Source: Prochilodus magdalenae
Taxonomy: Eukaryota > Chordata > Actinopteri > Characiformes > Prochilodontidae
Assembly: GCA_024036415.1 (NCBI GenBank)
Contig: JAMWET010000150.1
Coordinates: 198,501-262,500, forward strand
Length of the DNA: 64,000 bases
Direction of reading: 5' to 3'
In this document: piece after piece, positions 14,072 through 26,961 of the stretch
Layout of the letters: every line of letters begins with the position of its first letter
Position numbering within the stretch: the first letter of the stretch is position 1
Notes under the pieces: model-generated
Database searches by the model: none
What the model was told of the DNA's origin: nothing
Seen by the model: the letters and a program-made list of their open reading frames with translations, nothing else
Position numbers and translations under genes: made by a program

Positions 14072-14790
14072 TACACTCATCATCCAATTCATTAGGTACA
14101 CCTTGCTAGTACCAGATTGGGCTCCATTTTGCATTCAGAACTGCCTTAATTCTTCATGGCACAGATTCAACAAGGTGCTGAAAATGTATTATTTAGGGAA
14201 TCTGGTCCATATTGACATGATAGCTATAGTTTTGTCAGCCGCACATTACAACCTCCAGTTCTACCACATTTCAAAAGTGTTCTATTGGATTGGGATCAGG
14301 TATGTGTGGAGGCCATTTGAGCATACTGAATTCACTGCCCTGGTCAAGTTTCAGATTATTTGAGTTTTGTGACATAGCACATTATCTGTCTTAAAGTTGC
14401 CATCAGAAGATGGGTACACCATGGTCGAAAAGGGATAGACATAGTTTACTCAGGTAGGCTGGGGCAGTTAAACAATGGCTAATTGGTATTAAGAGGCTCA
14501 AAGTGGGCCAAGAATATACCCCTCAAATTATTACACCAGCACCGTAAGTCTGAACTGCTGATACAAGGCAGTATGAATTCATGCTTTTGTGTCGTTTACA
14601 CAAAGTTCTGACCTTACCATCCAAATATTGCAGCAGAAATCAAGACCCATTAGACCAGGTAATATTTTTCCAATCTTTTATTGCCCAGTCTGGAACAACA
14701 AGAGTTTGACAGTGTGCTTTCAGAGATGCTCTTCTTCCTACAGTTATATGTTATAATTTTCTTATAACAGCAGCAATAAGCAACTTGAGC
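14072..14790 (-). mobile_element. Tc1-like element remnant (third lineage), 3' two-thirds
   Basis: The plus strand begins 'tacactcatcatccaattc' and 'attaggtacaccttgctagt', the inverted end of a common fish Tc1 lineage whose end reads 'ggccactttattaggtacac'. On the minus strand the transposase C-terminal region can be followed in broken frames: a DDE-core piece reads KWPPHIPDPNPIEH near 14290-14320, where the family norm is SPDLNPIEH. The catalytic Glu codon is still present but the surroundings are shifted. Further in (near 14400-14420) is the 'cccatcttctgatgg' tract. Similarity fades near 14790, so the N-terminal half and the other end are missing. Confidence 0.82.
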
Positions 14791-15550
14791 AACCATCATT
14801 TCAATCAGATATAGTACTGTTCCCTGTAACCTTAGGAGCTTGGGGAGATAATGAAATGCTTTCCTTGCAGCTAAAGATAGAAATGGGCATAAAAAAGCAA
14901 AGAAAAAATAAAAATAGTATAAACTCGTTTAACCTTGTTTAACCTCACTCACTGTGCTTTTTCTTACACTTAAGTCCATGTTGATCTTTTTTCCTCTGGC
15001 TTAAGTTGTCTTTACCTTCTTTTACATGCAAACTTATTTTCATACTTTCTATCTTTATATTTTAGGTCATTCGTTAAATAAAGAGGAAAAAACTAAATCA
15101 GATAAACCTGCAGGTAAGAACATAGCAGCATATAACTGTCTCACTGGCAACAGAGAACCCAACCTGGCCAGTTAATAAAACCTGGCTGATCATTTCCAGC
15201 TGAGCCCAATCAATCTGTTCATCTCAGCAAGCACCTGCTTGCCCAACCACACTAGACAGCACACGGCGCGGAAAAATAAAGGGTATTCTCCTGAATAGGT
15301 GCTAAAGTTCTTTCAAACAATTCCATCTTTTTTTTATGTTGTGCATAGTTTGAGAAGTCCAGGTATTCTTCTAGCCTTGTGTTAAACTTTCATGATGAAA
15401 GGTACAATAGAGCAGTTCCAAAATTACTTCTTTGTAAACTTAACAAGTAAATAAAGGTTTTCCTTTTCTTGTGAATTTGCCATTTTAGAGGTCAGTGGTA
15501 TGTTGTGTGATGTGTTGGAAGCGGGTATGTTAATCTATCAATTTGACCAT
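14791..15550. other. no gene recognised
   Basis: AT-rich, with a pyrimidine-rich tract around 14930-15060. No ORF or repeat that I can name. Confidence 0.45.
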
Positions 15551-15630
15551 TCCCAGCTAAACCAAGTTCAGACCAGCACTAGACCAGCAAAAACCAACAA
15601 AGTCTAGCTTAGGTCAGCATGGAATTCACT
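15551..15630. repeat. 'accagc' palindromic-family repeat fragment
   Basis: Runs of 'cagctaaacca', 'gaccagcactagaccagc' and 'aggtcagcatgga' match the dispersed fish repeat built from ACCAGC/GCTGGT words. Relatives are at 17579-17616, 20205-20290 and 30991-31091. Confidence 0.5.
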
Positions 15631-16503
15631 CTGTAGATTCCCTAAAGGATCTGTTAGGTATTAATTTTATTTGAATGAAATGTGTAAGAAACCTTTATGG
15701 TAAATTATCTCCACACAGTGTGAAAAACCTAAAAAAGTAGTGTACCTCATTACATTATACAAGCTCTGTCCCTCCTTTGGTCTTATGTGTGAATATAAAA
15801 ACTTACCAGTCAGGATACAGTGTACCTTGCAGTTTTTTTTCTGAGCTTGTTTTAAGCTACTGGACAGAGCATGGTTCTACCCAAAGGAAACTCTTCTCCT
15901 TCAGTGTTCTGTGCTTATGATCATTTTAATAGACACCGGTGTCAGACTAATTCAACACTAAATTCAACTTCTGTTAAAAGATTGGTTAGCACCTCTTCAC
16001 CTAAAATGAGTTGATTAAGAGTTTTGTTGCAGAAATAATAATTATTAGAGTCATAGTATAGTCATAATATATCATTCTACATTAATACTTAAGTGCATTT
16101 GAAGGAAAATACATTTGTACATTTCTACTACCCTAACCCTAGTCAAGTGGAAGTCTAAAGGGAGAAACTTCTTTTCTGAAAGGAATATTTTCCTTTGGGT
16201 ATCTTTGCTTTAACACAGTTAAATGGTTTGTGTACTTCATCCACCGCTGTTCCTGATCATCTCATGTAGTAACTTTCTACCATGAATCATTTCACATCAG
16301 ACCACTCTACATGTATTTGTTTACACATTGAAAATGTAATTTTGTTTTTATTTTGCCAAAAAACCAAGCCCACTCAAAAACTATTGAGGACTCTTTATTT
16401 TTAAGACTGTACCGGGGCTGCTAAACTGAACGAATTCATGACTTTGTTTCCATAACAATAACAGACATCGTTGCAGAACCTAGGAGGAACCATGGGTAGA
16501 AGT

Positions 16504-16657
16504 TGGCTGTGGCTCAAGGGTTTGATCACAACTAATGACTAACTCCAGTGTGCACTTGAGCAAGGCACTTAACCCCAAGTTGCTCCAGGGGGACTGTCCC
16601 TGCACCTGGTTAGTGTAAAGATGCTTTAGGCAAAAGTGTCAGCTAAACATTAAATGC
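16504..16657 (+). repeat. SINE-like repeat (tRNA-derived type)
   Basis: The sequence 'cttgagcaaggcacttaac' followed by 'gcaaaagtgtcagctaaa' and 'taaatgcaaa' is the conserved core and tail of tRNA-derived SINEs common in teleosts (usual tail: 'aaaagcgtctgctaaatg'). The upstream part, 'ggctcaagggtttgatcac', corresponds to a decayed tRNA-like head with a B-box remnant. It would have been copied by LINE machinery and codes for nothing. Confidence 0.7.
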
Positions 16658-16705
16658 AAACATGGCTACCTCACCACCAAGTGCTAGCAAACTACTGTTA
16701 AGATC

Positions 16706-16867
16706 ATGAGTAGCACGGGAGAACACAGCTATCAGGTTTTATTACTAACAGCTGGGGCTCGCACCAAAAACAACCTCCCAAGTTTCATGCTAAAGCTAGT
16801 GGCACTGATTAGAATTTTTACTGAAGCCATTTGTCATAATGAGAAGGTCTCTTCTGTTGTGGAACAG
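16706..16867 (+). other. candidate first coding exon (unverified)
   Basis: An ATG at 16706 with A at -3 opens 54 codons (MSSTGEHSYQVLLLTAGAR...KVSSVVEQ). They end exactly at CAG|GTAAGT, with GT at 16868-16869, a perfect match to the splice-donor consensus. The residue mix is plausible and the middle is moderately hydrophobic (FMLKLVALIRIF). Read without splicing, the frame stays open to 17062. I recognise no family and no partner exon is evident. It starts only 48 bases after a SINE-like repeat, which favours chance or an exonised repeat flank. Confidence 0.15.
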
Positions 16868-17578
16868 GTAAGTAAGAGGAAGGAAAGCATTCCCTGGGGC
16901 TCAGGTAATCCTTACCAGTCAAAAGAAGCTGACACCCAGGATGAGAGATTGCATCCAACGGCAACCTTGAACATTCCTCTGCACTCGGTAAACAGAAAGG
17001 TCCCTGAACTGCAGACAAACGAGACCCAGCAGGTCGGGAGGAAGAGAAAAAACAGGCTTTGATTTCAAACAGACAAAGTGAAAACAAAAGAGAGAACTTA
17101 CAAGCAAGACGCATATTTAAAATGGACTGAACCCACCTGAGTGTACAGATTTGTCCACTGGAGACTGTGGGACGGACTGTTTCCACAGCTGACGCATCCC
17201 TGAAATACCTGTCATGTTCATAATCCCCAAAATCTCAAACAATATTTGCCAAAGTACTGTCTCAGTCCTTGTTGCAGGAGTTTGCAATGCATTTGTATTG
17301 GTTTCCATGGAAAATAAAAGTGAACACATGGAATTTTTTCCAAACTAATAACCATAGTCATATAGAGACTTATATAAGCTTTACTGGCATTAGAGTCATG
17401 TGATTTTAACAAATAGCAAATTGGCTGTTTCAGAACAAAATGCTTGAAAACTGGTCACTGCTGATTTCATGAAGGACTAAATTACTTGGGGGTAATTCAT
17501 TACAACTTAAGAACATTTTTCCTTTTCCTCTAGATTTATCATTATCCATAAATCTGTGATGATATGTTGTGTTTTGGA

Positions 17579-17616
17579 TGTTGGTCAGCCAGCATTAGAC
17601 CAGCATAAACCTGGTA
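17579..17616. repeat. 'accagc' repeat fragment
   Basis: 'ggtcagccagcattagacc' then 'agcataaacctggta'. A short piece of the same family as 15551-15630. Confidence 0.4.
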
Positions 17617-18282
17617 GAGAGAATAAAAAGGTTATATAAAGTTGAGGTCAGAACCAATCATGAGCAGGAATCATATCTAACTGTCTTTTAAGGTGTGGGT
17701 GTTGCACATCCACAGCCCACAACACATAGACATATTTTAGCCTTGGCCCTAGAGGTAGTTAGCTCTAATCTCAGTGGTGAGGAGGCCCACTGAAACAGTT
17801 AGTTAGCTCATCAGAGAAATAATAACAACACAGTTGTTAGTTCCAACACAACCTACAATTTACCCTACCAACAGTGCTAAAAGATCATTCCCACTGGATT
17901 GAATAGCAGATACCATTAGAGATCACTAGTTTTCCAAACGACACCTTTAGGTTCCATTAGAAATCCATCAACTGCACAGCTGTTAAACCATTAGAATGCT
18001 TTACACCATGATTGCAACCCATCAGGACAACACACAATGCCTTTAGTGGACACCATTTTTGATTTTTCATCTTTGAGTCTTTGCTACCACTTCACCCCCA
18101 GTGTTCACCCCGTTTACCAAAATTCTTCACTCTTGTTAAGTGATTTTTCAAAAGTCCCACATGTAGTTCAGCTTTAAATCAACCTTTCTGACAGCCATTC
18201 AAACAAACTGAAATGTGTCTGAGAACTGTTCTGTATAATACGGGTGCACAGAGCAGATGGGGAATAATGTATGCCAAGGGTT

Positions 18283-18645
18283 TCATTTTTTGTTATGAAA
18301 AGCAGCACAGGGGTGGTGAAGCAAAACTCCAGAAGAAAAGAGAAGAGAGGAGGAGGTAAGATATGCTGTTAGAAGTAGACAGATTGTGACTGAAATGATG
18401 CCTACGCTTTCCTCTGCTGTTTTAACATCTGGATCTCTCCATACCCAGAACTGATATTCACCCTGTCTTTTGTGAAGCGTGAAACACCTTCTTTCTGAAG
18501 AATCACCTTCTGCTCTGGTAGTCAGAGTCATAATCTGAAGCTCTTCAGCGATCTCACAGTCTAGCAGCCGTTGGCACACATTTTCTATGTCTGTTCTTTT
18601 CCACTTCCTCTCTGCTGGCAAGCACTGCATCACTTCAGCATCCAT
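18283..18645 (-). other. unidentified 120-codon ORF with C-terminal hydrophobic segment
   Basis: The first true ATG is at 18645, and the open frame extends a few codons upstream to a TTG. The first 80 residues are charged and protein-like, with AERKWKRTDIENVCQRLLDC, RAEGDSSERRCFTLHKRQGE and YQFWVWRDPDVKTAEE. They are followed by a hydrophobic stretch of about 25 residues (GIISVTICLLLTAYLTSSS) and a short tail ending in NKK. That would fit a small tail-anchored membrane protein, but I recognise no family and see no promoter or convincing splice sites. It could be a real exon, a retained pseudo-exon or chance. Confidence 0.18.
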
Positions 18646-19190
18646 GCAAAGCAATGTGACACACACTGACAAGCCTGAAGTCCTCAGCTGTGTCTCTAAA
18701 TGATGCGGTATTCAACACCGGAAGCCTTTAAATCAAACCAACACCACTTTGATGCCCTTGTCTGGAAACTGGAATTTAAGCTTTCTGTAGGCACAGTAAT
18801 AGAATAAACAGCCTGCCCTGAAAAATCCACCCTAAAGCAGTTTTACATTTTACTTCCCCTTTCAAAGCATCTCATCAGAAGGGGTTTGCCTAGCAGTCAC
18901 ATAAAATACACTAGAAAGCATTGCTGCAGAATGCAAATATACAAATATATAACAGCAATAGTAATATATCAACCAAACAATCAACTGACCTTTATTTAAA
19001 CTAGTACATTAAGGGTGACCCTCATTTACAATGTAGCCAGGCATTAGAAAAAAAACAAGGGATTGAAAATATGTATACATTTATACATTTATAATTAGAT
19101 TTATAAGTACAAGTAAAGCAAAGTTAGAATAAGACCATAATTATAAAATGAAAGATAATTAAATAATAATTAAATAAAAACTAGGAAACT

Positions 19191-19202
19191 GGGGGGGGGG
19201 GG
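19191..19202 (+). repeat. G(12) homopolymer
   Basis: Twelve consecutive G. Such runs are prone to length change and to assembly error. Confidence 0.9.
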
Positions 19203-20204
19203 TATTTGACATGACAAAATAGAGGGTTTTATATTATTATATATATATGACTTATATTGACAAATAATCACAGTAGAAAAGCTTCTCCAAAAAATAGGAT
19301 AGTCACCAAGTCCAGTGTCTACATTGTCTGGTGTGATGAAGCACCATCCAGTAGCTGTGGGGTTGAAGATCCCAAATTAATTTTCATGCATCATTCAATC
19401 AAATTCTTACAGCTATGTTCCCACATATAGTATAAAGCCTTCTGAGACAAAAAGAGTCTACATCTACAAACTTCAGTAAAGGAAACCCAAACACTGTTTT
19501 AGCTGAACTGAAGATTTGCCCCTGTAGAAATCACCAGCATACTTTACTGCCAATGGAGCATCCATTGCATAATACAATGCTTTCTTTTACCAATTTTCTC
19601 CCCAATTTGTGCCATTTTCTTATTTTCCCCAAGTTTAAATAGATAGATCTCCCAATTACACAGCTTTCAAACTTTGAGGGTGAAGGCTAGCCTCTGAGAC
19701 AATTGCCACGTCACCACACGTTTCTGTCTGTCGCTAGCACAATGGTTTTGGTCAGCTTAATGCGCTTGCAGAAAAGCGTTACCTGCCGGTTCTATCATGT
19801 CAGCAAACAGACACTTACATTGGCTAAGAGGCCCCTACGTCCCAACAAAGGGGACAGACTTGAACTCACAATCTCCCAACTACAGGGCTGGTACCTTAGC
19901 AATTATAAACTACTGCTCTCAGAAGAAACCAATAAGCTAGTTACTTAACTGCAGTGCCTTCCTGAATATTTGTTGTTTTGTTTGTGCAACAGCTGAAACT
20001 AAATTCTTATTAATTTGTTTATTACTGAATCTTATCAATTTTTAAATGCTTTTTCAGCAAACTAGCATAAACATAGCTAAATTAATAGTTAACTAAAAAA
20101 CCTGCTATGGATATCCATTGGAGGAATCAAATCTAGTGAAAGCTTATCTAATGATAGCTGTCTAATCTACACTGTTAGCAGTGCTGATCATTTGTGTTTT
20201 GAGT

Positions 20205-20290
20205 TTTTGCTGGTAAACCAGGACCAACCAGCCGGAACCAGCACAGAGCATGGGTTCCATACTGGTGTAAGCTTTTTTCTCAGCAGGGAG
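20205..20290. repeat. 'accagc' palindromic-family repeat
   Basis: It starts 'tttttgctggtaaacc', passes 'ggaccaaccagccggaacca' and ends 'ttttttctcagcagggag'. The terminal 'tttttcagcaggg' is the usual edge of this fish repeat. Same family as 30991-31091. Confidence 0.6.
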
Positions 20291-23200
20291 TTTTGGGTAT
20301 TGAAACATCTACAGGTGTTTCTTTGTAAACCTACACATTTATTTAAAATAAGTGAGAGTGCTTCTCTGAAACTGTCTGAAAGATACATAAGTGTGTTATA
20401 CAATCAGGATTTCTAAGTTTAACCATGTTTTCAGCTTTTTGCCCAGAAAGAGAAATATGAAACCACCTGTAAACCAATAGTTAGGATTCCTTAAATTCAT
20501 CTGGATAAAAAATATCTGTGCTTTTCTTCTATTCTGCCACAGATGGACTCATTGAAAGTAGTTGCCTGCGTGAACTCTGACTGTCTCTATGTTTTCCATG
20601 GATGCACTGAAGAGGAAATTTTAAAGTCTTTACTCCAACATGACAGACGTGAAGCATTAATCAAGCACAGAACAACACTGCAGTCAGCATAACAGTGTTG
20701 ACCAGTGACATTTTAGCCCGTGCACCTCAGAAAATAAGAGGGTTGCTGTTTCATTTAGGTCTTCCTTCCATCGTCTCCTAAATGGGTTCTCAGGGGAGTG
20801 ATTCTGCCTGATCCCTAAACCGTGTTCTGAGCATTTTTTTTTTCTTTTAGCCTTTTCGGCTGCACATAATAAAGCCTTGTAAGGCTCCTCTACACTGGTC
20901 TGAGCATGTTCACTGTACAGATTTACATTATATCCAGTGTTGAAAGTATACTTACTTCCTTTAAAAAATTGGTTAGATCTGCGTTACATAAATTTCTATT
21001 AAATTACATATTTTAGATCATGGTACCAATAGGGTCTCAAGACAAAATTGTTTTAAAGTAAAAATTTCTGGGCACTGTCAGCATTTTAGTTAGGCCCTAA
21101 CAGGTTTGGCAGTTAGCATGCTCCTCCAGATGTGTTGAGCTGCCTAGAGACATTGTATTAGCAGTAGTTCAATAAGGTGTCTGACTTTACTTGTCTCCGA
21201 GGAAGCATGAACTAGCCTTTATCCTTATAACTTGGTAGCACTGTGTGTGATGTGGAGATAAAGCTAGTAAGTGAATTTAAAAAAGAGAAATATACAGGCT
21301 TTATTAAAATACCAAGTGGAAATCAGTGAACTACAAACCTACTGAGCAACACATAAGTCATAGAAAGAAACTATAAAGTCAGGGTTCTACTGAGCCATGA
21401 AACTACTGAGATGTGCTGAAGCTACAGTGTCTCTAGATGTAGACCAGTAAGCGTAATAATTAATGGTCAGGTTGCTGTTAGGACCTAAAACTTCAAAGGT
21501 AGCAGGTCACACACAGTCATTTTCACCTATATTGCCTGAACAAACTACTCAATAATTCTGACAGCTGTACGGAGTACAGCGCCGACGTAGGCAAACAGAA
21601 GTCCCCTCACTGAAGCTCAACTTCGACACATGGCAAACACCTTAAAACTCTATAATCACAGATGTTTTTAAAGCTGTCCAAACAACCAGGCTAACACAGG
21701 CAGCTAAGCCTAGTCCAAGGTCACTAATTACACAAAGCTTTTATCTTGTGGACTAAGAACAACAGCTTTTCAGGTGCTGACAACTGACGCAACCTTCTTC
21801 ACCCTTTATTTGACCCTGTCTGTACATTGCTCGCAACTCTTGATTAACAATGAGTAATATACAATAGTCCATTGTCCACTTAGTGTTAAATGTTATACAT
21901 ACTACACCAGAACTATTCCTTGTAGAGCAAAGACGCTAAGTGCATTACATCATGCACATAGTATGCAATGTCTCCACTTGGGCATGACAGAGTGTGTTGA
22001 GGGGAACAGTATAAATTCTGCCCATTAGAGCAGTCCCTTTATGAACATGTTGGTTTTCCAAATTGGAAGCAGATTGTACAGGTTGTAGAGAATAAATATC
22101 ACTTTCAAACCAGTGAAATATAGGCAGATGTCAGAACTGCTACAGACTACAGAGGAAGGCATGTTACAAGCTGTTCTTTTGAAAGGTTGCATATTTCATG
22201 GATGATAAGCTTTGAATTGAACATAAATATCAAAATCCTGTAAAAGAATATACAGGATAAATGCTGCACTGTTTGAGAAAGAAAATCAAACTGAGAGACC
22301 AGAGAGCAGATATTCATCAGATTACAGGGATTTATTTGTGTTCTTTTTTAATATCATTTAACAATTAAACAATTAAATTATAGATAAAACGTGAATAAGA
22401 AGTGAATAAGAGGATGGTAACAGTGTCTGCATATCACAGTTAACACAATAAAAACATATAGTTCAGGTATGTAGACTAAAAAGTCTCTTATAAGACTGCT
22501 GTGGTGTTGTTCCCCTCAAATTATACAGGTCAGGATACCTAATTATCAATTAAGAAAGGTCTGGGTGCCCAGCTGAGATTAAATCTCACATGCTTTGTGT
22601 GATCAAAGTGTGCATGGGCTTTTTGATCAGCCTTAAGTTGAAGTGACGGCTGATCTTCACAAGAAATAGAAGCCGTAAAGATGTTTCAGTTATTTGTTTT
22701 GGCAGAAAAGGACCACATACTTCTGGTTTGTGCAAAATAGTGCAGTTTTTTTCTCCTCGCATACTGTTCCAAAACAGATTCCAGCCTGGATGAACCTGCT
22801 TGTGTTTTGATCCCTTCAGCTGATAAGGCTGATTTAAAAGCAGCAGGTGGTCTATTTATTTCAATTGGCCTAGGCATTCAAGAATGAGAGGTCAAATAGT
22901 CAATTACTGAAACCCAATTGGTCTGCAAGGCTCACAGCAGACACGCTGCTTTGTTGATTCCGCAACACCGCAGGACAGCGTGTTGACTGTGAAAATGAAT
23001 TTGCGAATAAATTGGAATTGGATGCCGCCACATATTTACCCATGCCAGACAAATGGGCTGTCTTTTATTCACTGCACCCATCAAAACCTAGCTTTTCATA
23101 ATAGCATCATTTTTAATTAATAACTGTTTATTTGTTAACTCCACAACAAAAAAACATACATATACATACACACAAACATTGTTTCTGTGTTAACATCTTA

Positions 23201-25720
23201 ATGTGGGCAGTGTATGTGCAAAAACGTGTAATTTCATGCATGAGATTAAAAATGTCAAATGTCATTGTCTCCCTTAACAAGGTGTTTAACAAAGGACATA
23301 GCGTTTGACCAGTTAGAGATTATTGCTGCCGCCTGTGGCCGGCTCCAAAACAAAAAGACTTGCCAAAATCAGGTCAATTCAAAATGGGTCTCTAAAATAG
23401 TGTGGGGCTGCATTAACACCTTTGTGCTGCATGTTAATAGTGCTATCACTTTATAAAAGAACAAAAGAATAGCAACTTTTAATAAATCAGAAAGTGTTTG
23501 AAATAAATTAAAGACATAATAATACAGGGACATTGGCGGATCCCCAAACTGAACTGCATATGTTATCATTTCTGTAACTAGACAGTTTCATCAAGTAATC
23601 ATGGCAGGGGTTATATAAACCTTAGAAGCTAAACTTAATTAATTTATGAAATGAGGTGAAATATTTCACACAAAATATCTGAGACATCGTCCAATATAGT
23701 GTGACAGTACTCTCTTCGTATTTTATACGTTTCAACATCAATTTACACTTGTTTCATAATCTTTGATTTGACTTGTTTTCATCATCTTTTGATGATGTCT
23801 CCTTTGGTGAGTTTAAAGAGCTATGCTTCCCCTACTCTACACCAGTGCTACAGTATGTATGGTAAACTGTGCAGTGTTACTTCGGAACACTATTGCTTAC
23901 TGCAGGGTGCAACCATAGAAATTCTGCATAGCAGCAGTCACTTTTTGTCATAGAGAAAAGAGATGAGTTCCCAATATGGGCATGGCACTGTCTACAGAAC
24001 TACAGTTCAACTTCAGGAGTCTGTTAAACGCTACACAGTTAGAACATCTGTGAGAAAATTCTAAGTAACACACAGAACTGGCAGGCAGTTAATTCAGAAT
24101 TTCTTTACAAACTAAAAAGCGAACCATAAAGTCCAAGAACACACGTCTCCAATCAAAAGCAGTCATAAATTTCTTTGTTGAACTCGACTGCCCACGTCTA
24201 TCATTTCTCCTTCATCATAAGGCAAAAACTCACTCCTAAGAGGTGCAAACTAAGAGCAACTGTTAGAGGAATGCAAAGAGAATGGGGCCAGTAATCTGCG
24301 CACTAAAGGGAAGGACCCACGCCCCAACAGGGCCGGACTGTTTCCCTTGTACGTTAAGTGAATGTCATGGCAACCTACTGTTTCACCACTCTGACTGAGA
24401 GGAGATGGAGGGAGGGTAAAGGGGGAGAGACAGAAAGAGCAAGAGAATGCATGTAGGAGGTCAGCTGCTGCACACCTGTCTTTTAACTCACGCCGTTCAG
24501 CAGGCAGCAGCCCAAATCCTGACACATTACTCATTACATCAGTCCTGTGCATGGGGAAATAAAATGCTGCTTAGTCCTCCACTGGCCAAAGTCCCGACTA
24601 TGTCACTGTGCATGTTAATAATTATCAACAAACATTCAGCCAATACATAATATTCCACATGCTTTATGGTTATTACCAAAATATATAAAGGTAATGACTA
24701 ATCATTTTATTTGCTGCTCTCTATTAAATGAAGAAGAGGCCCGCCTAAGGTGATCTGTAAAGAATCTCTGGACTGCATATTTGCTGAACCACTTTTTTTT
24801 CTGTCACATTTCATGTGAAAATGCTCTGAATAACTTTGTTAAGCTTGGTTTGCTTTTGAGTTGAATTATTTAAACATTTAGACAAATCATTTGAATTTCA
24901 GTTGCTGGAGGACATGAACTTAATCACCGCACATCAGTGAAGATTTTTTCAGGTTCAGTATGGTTCTGCAAGAGTGAACATCCCGGTCTTCCTTTGGGCA
25001 TTTTGGCCATATACATGTTTGAGTTTCTGTCCTATTTGGAGCTGTCAGTTGGCTCTGTAACAGGCTGTCAGCATTTGAGAACACGGAGACCTCATGGTCT
25101 GATGTTCTATCAAAAGTGCAAGCCTTATAGCCCTGACTGCTTTTAAGCACAATAGAGCCTGAATGATGTTTGAACAAACACACCCACAAAACATTTGACA
25201 ATGGCTGCTACTACTGTTCTTAGCTATTCTACATGCTTTGGTTTATTATTTGGTTAACCGTAAGGCATACAGTGTCAATAACCACATAAACAAGATGCTG
25301 TTTGCAGCAATATGATGACTTAGGCATGTCATTTGCACAGTGTTAGTCAGTGGCCTATAATCTTCCTTTACTCGCTAGCAGCAATAACCTTGTATCAGTT
25401 TTTGATGTTTATGAGGTTTCATGTATTAGTCCTAATTTATTTCTACATGACCTTTTCCCACCCTCTCTGTATTTCTTTATATATGTAAATAAGCTCTGTT
25501 CTGATTGGCTGTGATACTGTCTCATTTAGAAAGCAGTTAAAACACTCAACAGTGTAAATGAGGGGGTCAGTCATGGTATGGACTGACATACAAGCCCTTC
25601 TCTTAGCCAAAACATAAACGCACATGCTGAAAAGTAGCTAATAGCAGTACTAAGCAGGAATTGGAGGGGTGAGGAAAATGAAACGTCCTGCAGTGTGGCA
25701 CACAGGTTTTATTGCTTACT
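20291..25720. other. no gene recognised; longest unique span of the first half
   Basis: About 5.4 kb of AT-rich DNA in which every ORF is under 101 codons and without motifs. 22900-23110 retains CpG and has a varied composition that could mark a regulatory element. A GC-richer patch at 24290-24550 carries a 100-codon minus frame that I do not believe. Confidence 0.4.
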
Positions 25721-25815
25721 GGATATTGTATAGTATACTACTGTGAGGAGTAGCATGCAGTATGCAATATAAAGGGGCAGTAGTAAGTACACAGTATGGT
25801 ATTTCAAACACAGCC
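25721..25815. repeat. 'agtatactactgtgag' dispersed repeat
   Basis: 'tatagtatactactgtgagg', 'gcatgcagtatgcaatat' and 'cacagtatggtatttcaaac' resemble a short fish DNA-transposon-like repeat made of 'agtatgcagtatgcatac' words ending 'tttcgaacacagcc'. Identified from memory only. Confidence 0.45.
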
Positions 25816-26961
25816 AATGACCAGCTTTTACAGAATAGTTTCCATTCAGGGACTTTATATACCACATAGAAGTGTATCATTATTATCCCAGAATTGCTGT
25901 TCGGTGGTAGAGCATTATTTAGTATAGTATAGCATGTTTTTCGTCCTCTTTTCTTCTACTTGGTCTTATTTTTCAGACACATTTTGGAATGGAAATCCGA
26001 GCTGTCAAAAAGGAGCAAATTCCAGCTCTGTTCTGTTTTTCACCACATTTTGTAAAACATAGTTTGGTTTTGGTTTTTGTTCCTTGTATTATTTTTAATT
26101 ATTATTTATTGCATTTTAAATCATGAAGAAAATGAAGAGCTGTGGTACATAATGTATATAAACTGTTTTTATGAGCAGTTGTTAAAGTTTGTAACAAAAC
26201 TCTCACTACTCAGACTCTTCAGCTTTACACTCTACTCCATCAGAGGTCCCTCCAGCCGAGCAAGTTGAATCTCAACATTTTGACTCTTAAGAGTCCTTGG
26301 CCAAGATTCACTTTAAGAGGTTGAAGTTGGCTTTGTTTAAATCAGCTTCTTATCAGACGTTTCAGTCCACTTGAAGTGATGCAGCTATTACATTAATAGT
26401 GCACTGGCGCCTGAATGTAACTGCAACCCCACTGAATAAGATGGGCAAAAAAGTTTATAACTTGTTTAAAGCTGGTAAATAAACTCTCACTACTCAAAGT
26501 TAGACTCTCCCCTGCATAACACTCTTCTCCCTCAGAACACTCTCCAACTTATTATGATAAAAAACACAAGTGGAAGAGTTGATTCCCAACCCCAACTTCT
26601 AGACTAGAGTCAGGAGTCCACATCACTAATATGCTCTGAGTATGTCTGAGTCTTGGTTTAGACTACACCACTATGATATAACCCCTTTTAAAATAAGAAA
26701 GGTCTGAAAATGTTTTGCTTAGGTATCGTTTTAAGTCAGGAGAACACAGAATGTTTGCTTGTTGACCGTGGATATAATGAATAATTGCCCATTTGATTTT
26801 GATTGTCTGTATGCACACTCATCATTGAAATAAAACTTGCACCAAGAAGGAAGTGTCGAAAGCAATGTTATTGGGAAGGAAGACAAACGTTACCAGAAAC
26901 AATAAATGATGATGATTTAGATCGATATGGGAAATATTTACCGAGTTACACATACAGAAGT
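25816..26961. other. no gene recognised
   Basis: AT-rich. The phrase 'aaactctcactactca' occurs twice (near 26200 and 26480) about 280 bases apart, perhaps a degenerate direct duplication. No named element. Confidence 0.4.

Larger units (their letters stand above)
17617..20204. other. no confident gene
   Basis: Unique-looking, with repeated 'ccattaga' words between 17880 and 18010 that may be a degenerate repeat. It contains the uncertain ORF at 18283-18645 and a 12-base G run at 19191. AT-rich between 18950 and 19270. Confidence 0.4.

Noticed and set aside
14058..14363. 101-codon plus ORF
   Set aside because: It lies over the antisense strand of a decayed Tc1 transposase.
16818..17186. 122-codon minus ORF opposite the candidate exon at 16706
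   Set aside because: Antisense overlap with the plus frame and no motif. At most one of the two could be coding, and the plus frame has the better splice signal.
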